A stretch of 8,331 nucleotides of DNA. Source: Candidatus Rokuibacteriota bacterium (GTDB taxonomy: Bacteria > Methylomirabilota > Methylomirabilia > Rokubacteriales > CSP1-6). Shown one piece after another: positions 1 through 6,408 of the stretch. The stretch lies in NCBI GenBank assembly GCA_016206385.1, contig JACQRS010000288.1:1-8331 (forward strand), read 5' to 3'. The notes under the pieces are model-generated. The model worked only from the letters and a program-made list of their open reading frames with translations, searched no databases and was not told where the DNA came from. The first letter of the stretch is position 1, and every line of letters starts with the position of its first letter. The translations under genes were made by a program, and so were the position numbers.

Positions 1-297
1 GATGAGGATGGCGAGCGGCGGCGCCGCGCGGAGCGGGTGGATGGCCACCCGCTCCAGCAAGGCGGCGAACACCGCGACGCTCGCGACGGTGAGCGCGAAG
101 GCGGGCGCCAGGCCCGCCCCGCGGTTGACCAGCGTGAACATCAGGAGCGCACCCAGCATCACGAACTCGCCCTGGGCGAAGTTGATGATGCGGGTCACGC
201 TGTAGACGATGACGAAGCCGAGCCCGATCAGGGCGTAGGCGCCCCCCACCACCAGCCCGGAGGCCAGGTACTGGGCGATCTGCTCGGCGAAGGTCAC
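1..297 (-). CDS. Branched-chain amino acid-type ABC transporter permease, LivH family (partial, C-terminus beyond window)
   Basis: This is the first 99 codons of an inner-membrane permease of the LivH/HAAT class, which forms the translocation channel with a LivM partner and takes substrate from the periplasmic binding protein encoded just upstream. The visible protein starts VTFAEQIAQYLASGLVVGG and continues with the family hallmark of a first membrane helix ending in GGAYALIGLGFVIVY, then the conserved loop SVTRIINFAQGEFVMLGA, then a second and third hydrophobic stretch. The start is taken as GTG at 297, ten bases after the stop of the binding-protein gene; no clear Shine-Dalgarno sequence is visible, so expression may depend on coupling. 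The reading frame is open to the window edge, and LivM and the two ATPases (LivG, LivF) would be expected beyond it. The family call is secure; the substrate cannot be told. Confidence 0.9.
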   Translation of the reverse strand, partial: MTFAEQIAQYLASGLVVGGAYALIGLGFVIVYSVTRIINFAQGEFVMLGALLMFTLVNRGAGLAPAFALTVASVAVFAALLERVAIHPLRAAPPLAILI

Positions 298-307
298 GGC
301 GGCTGCG

Positions 308-1468
308 CTACTTGGCCGGACGCCACTGGCCGTCGAGGATCTGGATCATCGTGACGGCCCGCCGGTCCAGACCGTTGTGGTCCGTGGGGGAGAAGTCGAA
401 CACGCCGGTGATCCCGACGAAGTTCCTCGTCGTCTCGATCGCGGCGCGCACCTTCGCGCGGTCCGTGCCGGCCTTCTCCATCGCGGCCGCGACGAGCTTG
501 ATCGCGTCCCACGCGTGGCCCCCGAAGGTGTTGCGCGAGCCGTACCTGGCCTCGAAGTCCTTCGCGTAGGCGAGCAGCACCGCCTTCTGCGGGTCGTTGT
601 CGCCGAGATGCTCGGCGACGAGCAGCTTGCCCGCGGGGAAGACGACGCCGTTGGCCGCGGGGCCGGCGAGCTGGATGTACATCTTGTTGCCGACGCCGTG
701 GCTCTGGAGGAGCGGCGCCTTGATGCCGAGATCGGCGTAGTTCTTCGTGGCGATGGAGGCCGACGGCGGGATGGACCAGACGACCACTGCGGTGGGCTCG
801 GCGGCCTTCACCCGTGTGAACTGGGGCGTCATGTCCACATCCTTCGTGCCGAACTTCTCCTGGGCGACGATCTGGATACCGGCCTTCGGCGCGGCTTTCT
901 GGAACTCGATCCAGCCCAGATCGCCGAAGGCGTAGTCCACGTGGAGCCAGGCGACCTTCGTCAGCCCCTTCGCTTTCAGGTAGTCCACCAGCACACCGAT
1001 GATCAGGAAGTCGCTCTGCGGCGTTTTGAACACCCACTTCCGCTCCCCAACCGGCTCGACGATCTTGATGGCCGCCGCGCACGAGACGAGAGGAACCTGC
1101 GCTTTCTGGACCGTGTCCAGGATGGCCAGCGAGGTTCCCGAGAGCGTGGTGCCGACGATGGCCGCCACCCGATCCTCCTCAATGAGCTTCTTGGCGGCCA
1201 GCACCGCCCTGGTTTCATCGCTCGCGTCGTCGTAGATGACGACCTTGACCGGATGCCGCTTGCCGTCCGGTCCCGCGATGCCGCCCCGGGCGTTCACCTC
1301 CGCCTCCAGCATCTGCGCGGTGTCTCGCTCCGGGACCCCTAGCGACGAGCCGGGACCGGTGATGGAGAAGATCGCGCCGATCTTGTACGGCTCCTGGGCG
1401 GCGGCGACCCCGGAGAGCCACAGGACGGCCGGCAGAACGAGAATGAGGCCGAGCCCTTTCCGTGTCAT
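308..1468 (-). CDS. ABC transporter substrate-binding protein, branched-chain amino acid/aromatic acid type (LivJ-like, Peripl_BP_6)
   Basis: A 386-residue periplasmic binding protein delivers a small carboxylated ligand to the LivH/LivM channel. Residues 1-24 form a Sec signal peptide (MTRKG, then a hydrophobic core ending GVAAA), with probable cleavage before QEPYKIG. The mature start IGAIFSITGPGSSLG, the segment VNARGGIAGPDGKRHPVKVVIYDD and the loop IVGTTLSGTSLAI are typical of the Peripl_BP_6 fold of two Rossmann-like lobes. Length matches the family. The ATG at 1468 overlaps the stop of the helix-turn-helix gene upstream (ATGA), and a GA-rich ribosome site (GAGGGAGGG) lies about 7 bases before it. 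Members of this family bind leucine/isoleucine/valine, amides, or aromatic acids such as benzoate and coumarate derivatives. The adjacent aromatic-type catabolic operon favours an aromatic or organic acid ligand, but this is inference. Confidence 0.93.
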   Translation of the reverse strand: MTRKGLGLILVLPAVLWLSGVAAAQEPYKIGAIFSITGPGSSLGVPERDTAQMLEAEVNARGGIAGPDGKRHPVKVVIYDDASDETRAVLAAKKLIEEDRVAAIVGTTLSGTSLAILDTVQKAQVPLVSCAAAIKIVEPVGERKWVFKTPQSDFLIIGVLVDYLKAKGLTKVAWLHVDYAFGDLGWIEFQKAAPKAGIQIVAQEKFGTKDVDMTPQFTRVKAAEPTAVVVWSIPPSASIATKNYADLGIKAPLLQSHGVGNKMYIQLAGPAANGVVFPAGKLLVAEHLGDNDPQKAVLLAYAKDFEARYGSRNTFGGHAWDAIKLVAAAMEKAGTDRAKVRAAIETTRNFVGITGVFDFSPTDHNGLDRRAVTMIQILDGQWRPAK

Positions 1469-1716
1469 GATGCTGCCCTCCCTCTGTTTCGGTCGGACCA
1501 GCGGTGGCGGGCGAGCTTCTCCACGATCGCCAGGATCTCCTCCGCCCGGTAGCGCCGATGCCCGCCGAGGGTGGAGACGTGTGGAAGTCGCCCCTCGCGC
1601 GCCCAGCGGGCAATGGTGGCAGGCGAGACTTCGAAGAGCCGGGCCACCTCACCCCGCGACAGGTACCGACGGTGAAGCCTTTCGCCCGAACGCCGTGATC
1701 GCTTTACGTCCTTCAT
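1465..1716 (-). CDS. Small MerR/BldC-type helix-turn-helix DNA-binding protein
   Basis: An 83-residue protein made almost entirely of one winged helix-turn-helix domain of the excisionase/BldC class (HTH_17/MerR-like), at about residues 18-66. The helix-turn-helix reads YLSRGEVARLFEVSPATIAR, followed by WAREGRLPHVSTLGGHRRY, which holds the characteristic wing motif GGHRRY, and RAEEILAIVEKL. The basic N-terminus (MKDVKRSRRSGERLHRR) suits DNA contact. There is no ligand-binding domain, so it probably acts as a dimer or multimer on DNA without a dedicated effector pocket. Its stop codon overlaps the start of the transporter binding-protein gene by four bases, so the two are co-translated and it may regulate the transporter. 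The ATG at 1716 has no strong ribosome site. The inverted repeat at 1722-1785 directly upstream is a candidate operator. Fold is confident; target is inferred. Confidence 0.85.
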   Translation of the reverse strand: MKDVKRSRRSGERLHRRYLSRGEVARLFEVSPATIARWAREGRLPHVSTLGGHRRYRAEEILAIVEKLARHRWSDRNRGRAAS

Positions 1717-1721
1717 CGCTT

Positions 1722-1785
1722 TGGAGCAGGCTGATCGTTTCCGTGGACAACGTCAATGGCGCAAACGTCTCATTTTTCTGCTCCA
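1722..1785. repeat. 8-bp perfect inverted repeat upstream of the helix-turn-helix gene, possible operator or leader hairpin
   Basis: TGGAGCAG at 1722-1729 is repeated exactly in inverted form as CTGCTCCA at 1778-1785, with 48 bases between. The inner edge of the proximal arm lies 6 bases from the start codon of the helix-turn-helix gene. Between the arms, AACGTC occurs twice (1749-1754 and 1764-1769), 15 bases apart start to start. This is where autoregulatory operators of small MerR/BldC proteins are expected, but no binding consensus is recognised and a chance match is possible. Confidence 0.3.
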
Positions 1786-1886
1786 GCGGATTGACTCGCG
1801 TACTCGGGCCTTGTCGCCACGACGGGCGGCTTCACGACTCCTTCAGGACCCCCCACCACCCGTCGGCGCGCCAACTGCGTATGCTT

Positions 1887-1906
1887 CCCATCAGTCTCCT
1901 GATTGG
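1887..1906 (-). terminator. Weak candidate hairpin downstream of the membrane anchor gene
   Basis: ATCAG at 1890-1894 pairs with CTGAT at 1899-1903 around a 4-base loop, and the flanking CC/GG pairs extend the stem after one mismatch. It lies about 35 bases beyond the stop codon at 1941. No T-tract follows on the minus strand, so this is not a classical intrinsic terminator; it could be a 3'-end stabilising hairpin or a chance structure. Confidence 0.2.
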
Positions 1907-1940
1907 TCACACCGGGCTTCAGAGGCGTCGGGGTGTTGCC

Positions 1941-2810
1941 TCAGCCCTCACGCCAGGCCTGCTCACGGCTCCGCCTCAACCGGAGAGAGGGGATTGTAAT
2001 CGGGCGAAGCTCGCCCGCTCTCAGGATGAGCCAGGCCTTGGCCTGAAGCTGCCCCAGGAGAACGAGCACCCCAGCCAGTGCCGACCAGAGCGAAACCCGC
2101 GCCTCGATGGCGAGGCCCAGGAGCGCGAGGGGAATGACGTGACCCGCCACGAAGACTCCGACGACCATGCTGGGCACCATGAACGAGGCGGTGGCCCGTC
2201 GGAAGGCGAAGTCGCCCGGCCACGCGAGGTAGCCGGCCCAAACCAGGGCGCTCAGGACGACAAGCCCGGCCATCACGCGCGGCAACTCGCCCACACCGGC
2301 CACTCCCAGCAGGGGAAGGGCGAGAGCCAGGACGCCTGCCCCCGAGGCGAGGGCCGAGACCAGGAAGAGCGACGGCATGAGCGACACGTTCCACGCCGCG
2401 ACCCCCTTGGCCCGCGAGAGGATGGCGCCTTGGGCGAGGACGAGGAGCAAGGCGGCGAGCGTTCCCGCGATGCGCCAGCCACGGTGGGGTCGGACGAGGT
2501 CGGTGGCAGCCGCCAGGACGAAGGCGCCTCCGGCCCACAGCTCTCTCGACATCCAAGAGGTTCCGATCTTTCTGAGCACGAAGAGGCCCCTCGGGGGACG
2601 GCCTGCCTCGGCGGCCACGCAGAGAAACCCGGCCAGGACCAGCCCCGGCCCGAGGACCGACGCCACGCGGAGAAGGGTCGAGAGTCCGAATCCGGAAAGG
2701 GCAGCCGCCACGACGTACGTCCCGGCGCCCGCTCCCCCGAGGAAGAAATTGGCCGCGGCCAGCCGGCCCCAGAGGCTCTGTCGCGCTGCGGGGAGCAGTT
2801 CGGCGTCCAT
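1941..2810 (-). CDS. NrfD/PsrC-like quinone-binding membrane anchor subunit of a molybdoenzyme complex (PadD-like)
   Basis: A 289-residue integral membrane protein that would anchor the molybdoenzyme and pass electrons from the iron-sulfur subunit to quinone, or the reverse. About eight hydrophobic helices are visible. NrfD-family features are the first-helix motif AANFFLGGAGAGTYVVAAAL (residues 18-37), a segment LRKIGTSWMSRELW (79-92) between helices, and AKGVAAWNVSLMPSLFLVSAL (134-154). Length is within the range of short NrfD proteins. The ATG at 2810 is three bases after the stop of the ferredoxin subunit, with a GGAG ribosome site inside the end of that gene, so the two should be translationally coupled. 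It is the last gene of the operon. Substrate class is not determined by this subunit; a PadD role is inferred from context. Confidence 0.87.
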   Translation of the reverse strand: MDAELLPAARQSLWGRLAAANFFLGGAGAGTYVVAAALSGFGLSTLLRVASVLGPGLVLAGFLCVAAEAGRPPRGLFVLRKIGTSWMSRELWAGGAFVLAAATDLVRPHRGWRIAGTLAALLLVLAQGAILSRAKGVAAWNVSLMPSLFLVSALASGAGVLALALPLLGVAGVGELPRVMAGLVVLSALVWAGYLAWPGDFAFRRATASFMVPSMVVGVFVAGHVIPLALLGLAIEARVSLWSALAGVLVLLGQLQAKAWLILRAGELRPITIPSLRLRRSREQAWREG

Positions 2811-2813
2811 GGG

Positions 2814-3452
2814 TCACTCCGTGACGTAGTAGACGGAGGGGTTGGTTCCCAGCTCGGGCATGAGCGGGACAGCGCCCCGCTCCTTGATCAGCTTGCACGC
2901 CGGGCTCTCAGCGTCGTCCAGGTCGCCGAAGATGATCGCGCCGGCAATGCATGCGACCGCGCACATGGGGGTGGCCTCAGGATCCACGCCTGGTCTGAGT
3001 TCGCGCGCGATTCCCCGGTCAACCCGGTCCACGCAGAACGTGCACTTGGTCATCACCCCGCGGCGCGCGGGTTGGGCCGTGGCCTGCTCGGCGGGAGTCG
3101 GCTGCCCGGGGAAGTGCCAGCTCGCGTCCTTGATCAAATGGCGTGCGCGATACGGGCACGCCATCGCGCAGTAGCCGCACCCCACGCACCGGTCGTACTC
3201 CACCCAGACGATCCCGTCCTCGCGCTGCTGGCTTGCGCCCGTGGGGCAAACTGGGACACACGGGGGCTCGACGCAGTGCATGCACTGCATCGGGAGGAAC
3301 AGCCGTCGGACATCGGGATACTCGCCGACCTCCGAGTCGGCGACAAAGCGCCACAGCACGCCTGCGGGCAGCCCGTTCTCCTGCTTGCACGCGATGGTGC
3401 ACGTCTGGCACCCCACGCACCTGACCAGGTCGATCACCATGCCCCAGCGCAC
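2814..3452 (-). CDS. Ferredoxin-like electron-transfer subunit with four [4Fe-4S] clusters (NrfC/DmsB/PadC-like)
   Basis: A 212-residue iron-sulfur subunit that should relay electrons between the molybdopterin subunit and the membrane anchor. Sixteen cysteines form four cluster motifs: C12-C15-C18-C22, C57-C60-C65-C69, C89-C92-C95-C99, and C137-C140 with C164-C168. The N-terminal sequence MRWGMVIDLVRCVGCQTCTI is the standard opening of this family. The start is placed at GTG 3452 because a perfect GGAGG ribosome site lies 7 bases upstream (3464-3460). The ATG at 3476 would add eight residues with no good ribosome site, and the ATG at 3440 would cut the conserved opening. No Tat or Sec signal precedes the first cluster, so the subunit faces the cytoplasm, unlike periplasmic NrfC. 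A 241-base gap separates it from the catalytic subunit. Confidence 0.92.
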   Translation of the reverse strand: MRWGMVIDLVRCVGCQTCTIACKQENGLPAGVLWRFVADSEVGEYPDVRRLFLPMQCMHCVEPPCVPVCPTGASQQREDGIVWVEYDRCVGCGYCAMACPYRARHLIKDASWHFPGQPTPAEQATAQPARRGVMTKCTFCVDRVDRGIARELRPGVDPEATPMCAVACIAGAIIFGDLDDAESPACKLIKERGAVPLMPELGTNPSVYYVTE

Positions 3453-3693
3453 TTCACTGCCTCCAGAGGGAGACATGCGGCGGGGATGCCCTGCCGAGCG
3501 AATCCGAGGAGCCGTAGCGGGCTGCGAAGCGCAGGACGCCGCAGCGCTCCGAGCGGCCCAACAGCGTTGGCCGCGAGGACGCCCCCCGCCGCGGGGGGTT
3601 GGGGGGGCCAGCGGCGGTGTCCGAGCGAGCCGGGCCCGTCGAGGCGAGGAGGCCTGAGCGAGGCAGGGTACCCCGGCGCATGGTTCACTCGCC
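3453..3693. other. Unusually long intra-operon gap between catalytic and ferredoxin subunits
   Basis: Every other junction between adjacent genes in this operon is an overlap or a gap of 3 to 8 bases, but here 241 very GC-rich bases separate two subunits of one complex. A 75-codon open frame (ATG 3681 to stop 3454, minus strand) fills most of it and ends next to the ribosome site of the ferredoxin gene. Its composition is Arg/Ser/Pro/Gly-rich with no recognisable motif, and the region is almost free of stop codons in all minus-strand frames, so it is probably not a gene. A G/C-run hairpin lies at 3582-3598. The gap may hold an mRNA structure or processing site, or be the remnant of a lost sequence. 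Confidence 0.45.
3582..3598. repeat. Perfect G/C-run inverted repeat inside the operon gap
   Basis: Six C, the bases GCCGC, then six G form a hairpin with a stem of at least six G:C pairs and a 5-base loop. Two T and seven further G follow at 3599-3607, so the plus strand has two long G-runs in about 16 bases. In the minus-strand transcript this is a very stable C-run/G-run hairpin between the catalytic and ferredoxin genes. It has no U-tract, so it is not a standard terminator. It could set the ratio of upstream to downstream message by mRNA processing or stabilisation. Confidence 0.5.
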
Positions 3694-6408
3694 TCACACC
3701 TTGCGGATCGCGACCCGGACCAGGTCGGCGCCGCTGCCTGTGGCATCGGTGAGGTCGAGGTCGATGGCCGAAACCTGGTTGAGGCTGGGCATCCCGAGAT
3801 CCCGCGCCACCGGCGTCGCCCAGTGGCCGAACTGCTGGAGGGCCACGGCCACGTCCGGGCGCACGCCCTCTCTCAGGATCGCGCGCCCCTTCGTGCGCCC
3901 CGTGGGCGACTCGATCTCGACGAGATCGCCGTCCTGGATCCCGAGCGCCAGCCCCGTCCTCCGGTTCAGCATCACGCCGAAGTGGCCGACTACCAGGCGA
4001 GCCACTTCCGCCAACACCGGCAGGGAAACGTCGGCACCCCAGGAGTACTGCATGCTCCGGCTCGTCAGGAGCCAGAGCGGGAACTCCTCCGGGCGGCGCC
4101 CGTGCTTGAGCGCGACCCTGGCCCAGATGTCGGGGAAGTCCCTCCAGATCGGCAGCGGCCGGTACTCGTCGAGCTGGGCGTCCCACCAGCGGATTCCCCG
4201 CTCGTGGAGACGGCGCCCGAGCTCCTCCCCCACGCGCTTGAGCCGCTCCTGGTACGGCAGCTCGTAGCGCAGCCCCTGCGCCACCATGACGGGGTGGAGG
4301 TAGTAGTTCACGATCGGGAACGGGACGAAGAAGGCACCGTGGGCTTTGAACCAGTCCAAGCCGAGCTCGGTCTTCCCGCCGGTGAGGCTCAGCGTCGCGG
4401 CGCGGCAAACGCGGTCCCAGACCTCCTGAGCGGCCGGCCGGATGGGGGGATCCCGGACGTCGAAGTACTTCCGCTTGAGGGGCACCCCTGTCCCCGCTCC
4501 GCGGTTGAGCGCCTGGAGGTAAGCGGGGAGAAGGCCGCAGCGCTCCGCCAGCTCCGTCGCGATGTCGGTGAGGTCTCGGCAGTTGACCGGGGGATCCGTC
4601 ACGGGCTGGCGCAGCGCGAAGCCGGTATGCTCCCAGTACTGCTCCATGTACTTGGTCCCGCCGATCCGGTAGAGCTGGCAGGACTCCAGGTCCGTGGCCT
4701 CGGGGAGCAGGAGATCGGCGTACCAGTTGGTCTCGTCCTGGGTGTAGGCGAAGGCCGCGACGAACGGGAAGCGTTCGAGCGCCGCCTCGACCCGGCCCGT
4801 CTCCCAGTTGGAGATGGCCGGGTTGGTCCGGTAAATGATCCAGACCTCCGGAAACGTGGTGCGCGGCCAGTGCTCGGGCGGCTGGTCCAGAAAAAGCCAC
4901 GGCAGGTGAGCGGGGGAGAGCGCCGGCGACCAGGGAGAATCGGCAGCCAGGGGCACGAGAGTTCGGTAGCCGCTCCTGATGTGGGGACTGGCTTCCCATC
5001 GCGCCCTGTCCGTCGGGTTGAGGGGCTGCGCCATGAAGCCGTCTGAGCCCGGCCTGACCGACTCGAGCCGGTTCCGGGCTGGGCGGTTCAGCCGCACCGT
5101 GGTCCCCAAGATTCCTCCCGGCACTTCCAGGGCTCCGACCAGTGCGGCGAGGACCGTGCGGGCCCAGCAGCACTCGTAGCCGCCCCAGCCGTTGCTCACC
5201 GTCTTGCCGAGGAGCACTGCCACAGGACGGTGAGGGAGCGTGAGGCCATCCACCTGGATCGTGCGCCCCACGCCTGCGTGGGAGAGGTATTCCCGAGCAA
5301 GCCGCCGCACCGTGGCGGCCGGCACATCGGTGATGGCTTCGGCCCACGCGGGCGTGTACGTGCTCACGTGGTCCCTGAGAAGCGCGAACGCCGGGCGCAC
5401 CGAATCGGCGATGCTCCACCGCTCGCCGTCAGGCCCCAGCTCGACGCCGGCCGCCAGAAACGTCCCCTCCAGCGCCGGGCGCCTCAGCTTCGGATCGTCG
5501 AAGGCCACCGGGCGCTCGCGCTCCAGATCCCAGACCAAGGGCTTCATGGACCCGGGATCGCGGAGGTAGTAGCCGTGGGGAGCGACCAGATAGGCTGAGC
5601 TGGTCATCGTCTCGAGGAACGGAACGTCGCAGGTCTTGCGCCAGTCAGTCTCGTGAAGGATCACGTAGAGGAGCCCGAAGAGCAAGGCTGCGTCGGTCTT
5701 GGGGCGAATGGGCACCCACTCCGTCGCCCCGGCCCCGGTCACGGAGAGGTGGGGCTCGATCTGCATCCACCTGAGCCCGCGCACCCGCGCCTCACCGTGG
5801 CGAAAGATACCGGTGACGCCGGCTGAGGCGTCGCCGTTGTAGCCAAAGGAGAGGACGTAGTCGCAGCGCGGGGTGTCCGCGGCCACGGTGAAGGCCCGGT
5901 GCCAGAACTCGCCGTAGAGGTGCTCGGAGTGGTAGCACTTCACGCCCTGGCCGCTGCCGATTCCCTGATCCACGGGCCCCCACGCGGCCAGGAATGCGGC
6001 GAAGGTGCCGAGATACGCCGGGGCGATCCCGCCCGAGCCGAACGTGACCGCCAGGCGCGGATACCCGGTCTCCTCCACGAGGCCCGTGGCGCGGATCCGG
6101 TTGAGCTTCTCGGCGAGCAGCCCGAGGGCCTCATCCCAGGAGATCTCCCGCCAGCCGGGGTCCTCGCGCCGTCCCTTCCGCGGATTGGTACGCTTCATCG
6201 GCGCCCTGATCCGGTTCGGGTTGTAGAGCTTCTGGATCAGGCCGTACGCGCGCACGCAGACCTTCCCGCACGCGGGATGGATCTCGGCGAAATCGGCGTT
6301 GGGCTCGACCCCCACGGCCACGCCATCCCTGACGATGACCTTCAGGAGGTCAGGGCCCGCCACGCACTGGTAGCAGTAGACGGGGATCTTCTGCGTCGGA
6401 CCGCTCAC
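3694..6408 (-). CDS. Cytoplasmic molybdopterin oxidoreductase catalytic subunit, DMSO reductase superfamily (PadB-like candidate)
   Basis: A 904-residue catalytic subunit binding a bis-molybdopterin guanine dinucleotide cofactor. The N-terminal Fe-S domain (1-70) has C12-Y-Q-C15, then C47 and C51 before the family segment LIQKLYNPNRIRAPM; the cysteine expected three residues after C15 is a proline (P19). The molybdopterin domain includes WREISWDEALGLLAEKLNRI (86-105); C158 in KCYHSEHLYGE is the likely Mo ligand. The molydop-binding domain runs from about 774 to the end (LTSRSMQYSWG, QDGDLVEIESPTGRTKGRA). There is no Tat signal: the protein begins MSGPTQKIPVYCYQC. GTG 6408 overlaps the previous stop (GTGA) and has GGAG five bases upstream. 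The cytoplasmic location, size, ferredoxin and NrfD partners, and BcrA/BcrD-type neighbours suggest phenylacetyl-CoA:acceptor oxidoreductase; a tetrathionate- or polysulfide-type enzyme is the alternative. Confidence 0.9.
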   Translation of the reverse strand: MSGPTQKIPVYCYQCVAGPDLLKVIVRDGVAVGVEPNADFAEIHPACGKVCVRAYGLIQKLYNPNRIRAPMKRTNPRKGRREDPGWREISWDEALGLLAEKLNRIRATGLVEETGYPRLAVTFGSGGIAPAYLGTFAAFLAAWGPVDQGIGSGQGVKCYHSEHLYGEFWHRAFTVAADTPRCDYVLSFGYNGDASAGVTGIFRHGEARVRGLRWMQIEPHLSVTGAGATEWVPIRPKTDAALLFGLLYVILHETDWRKTCDVPFLETMTSSAYLVAPHGYYLRDPGSMKPLVWDLERERPVAFDDPKLRRPALEGTFLAAGVELGPDGERWSIADSVRPAFALLRDHVSTYTPAWAEAITDVPAATVRRLAREYLSHAGVGRTIQVDGLTLPHRPVAVLLGKTVSNGWGGYECCWARTVLAALVGALEVPGGILGTTVRLNRPARNRLESVRPGSDGFMAQPLNPTDRARWEASPHIRSGYRTLVPLAADSPWSPALSPAHLPWLFLDQPPEHWPRTTFPEVWIIYRTNPAISNWETGRVEAALERFPFVAAFAYTQDETNWYADLLLPEATDLESCQLYRIGGTKYMEQYWEHTGFALRQPVTDPPVNCRDLTDIATELAERCGLLPAYLQALNRGAGTGVPLKRKYFDVRDPPIRPAAQEVWDRVCRAATLSLTGGKTELGLDWFKAHGAFFVPFPIVNYYLHPVMVAQGLRYELPYQERLKRVGEELGRRLHERGIRWWDAQLDEYRPLPIWRDFPDIWARVALKHGRRPEEFPLWLLTSRSMQYSWGADVSLPVLAEVARLVVGHFGVMLNRRTGLALGIQDGDLVEIESPTGRTKGRAILREGVRPDVAVALQQFGHWATPVARDLGMPSLNQVSAIDLDLTDATGSGADLVRVAIRKV

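Larger units (their letters stand above)
1717..1940. other. Intergenic region between the oxidoreductase operon and the transporter operon
   Basis: These 224 bases separate the stop of the membrane anchor gene from the start of the helix-turn-helix gene. No coding frame here resembles a protein. The region is less GC-rich than its surroundings near 1731-1780, as expected for a promoter. A TTGACG hexamer on the minus strand (1756-1751) could be a -35 box, but no convincing -10 box lies at the right distance, so no promoter is assigned. It most likely holds the end of one transcript and the start of the next. Confidence 0.5.

Noticed and set aside
1751..1756. TTGACG on the minus strand as a sigma-70 -35 box
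   Set aside because: No acceptable -10 hexamer lies 16-18 bases downstream, so a promoter cannot be supported from sequence alone.
3454..3681. A 75-codon minus-strand frame inside the operon gap as a real small gene
   Set aside because: No conserved motif or hydrophobic segment, and neighbouring frames are equally open. Kept only as a possibility under the gap finding.
3453..3746. Extending the ferredoxin subunit upstream to the ATG at 3746 or the ATG at 3476
   Set aside because: The 3746 extension overlaps the end of the catalytic gene and is low-complexity. The GTG at 3452 has a perfect GGAGG site and gives the normal family N-terminus.
1236..3752. An 838-codon open frame on the plus strand, antisense to the binding protein, the mini-regulator, the membrane anchor and the ferredoxin subunit
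   Set aside because: It spans four genes with clear family motifs and an intergenic region. Its translation is rich in Arg, Gly, Pro, His and Glu with no domain, as expected for an antisense frame in GC-rich DNA.
3823..5046. A 407-codon plus-strand open frame opposite the molybdoenzyme gene
   Set aside because: It is antisense to a strongly supported catalytic subunit and has no recognisable motif or ribosome site; long antisense frames arise from GC-biased third positions.
3434..5419. A 661-codon minus-strand open frame overlapping the C-terminal half of the molybdoenzyme and the following gap
   Set aside because: It is a shifted frame of the molybdopterin gene with Arg/Pro/Gly/Ala-rich composition and no family motif.
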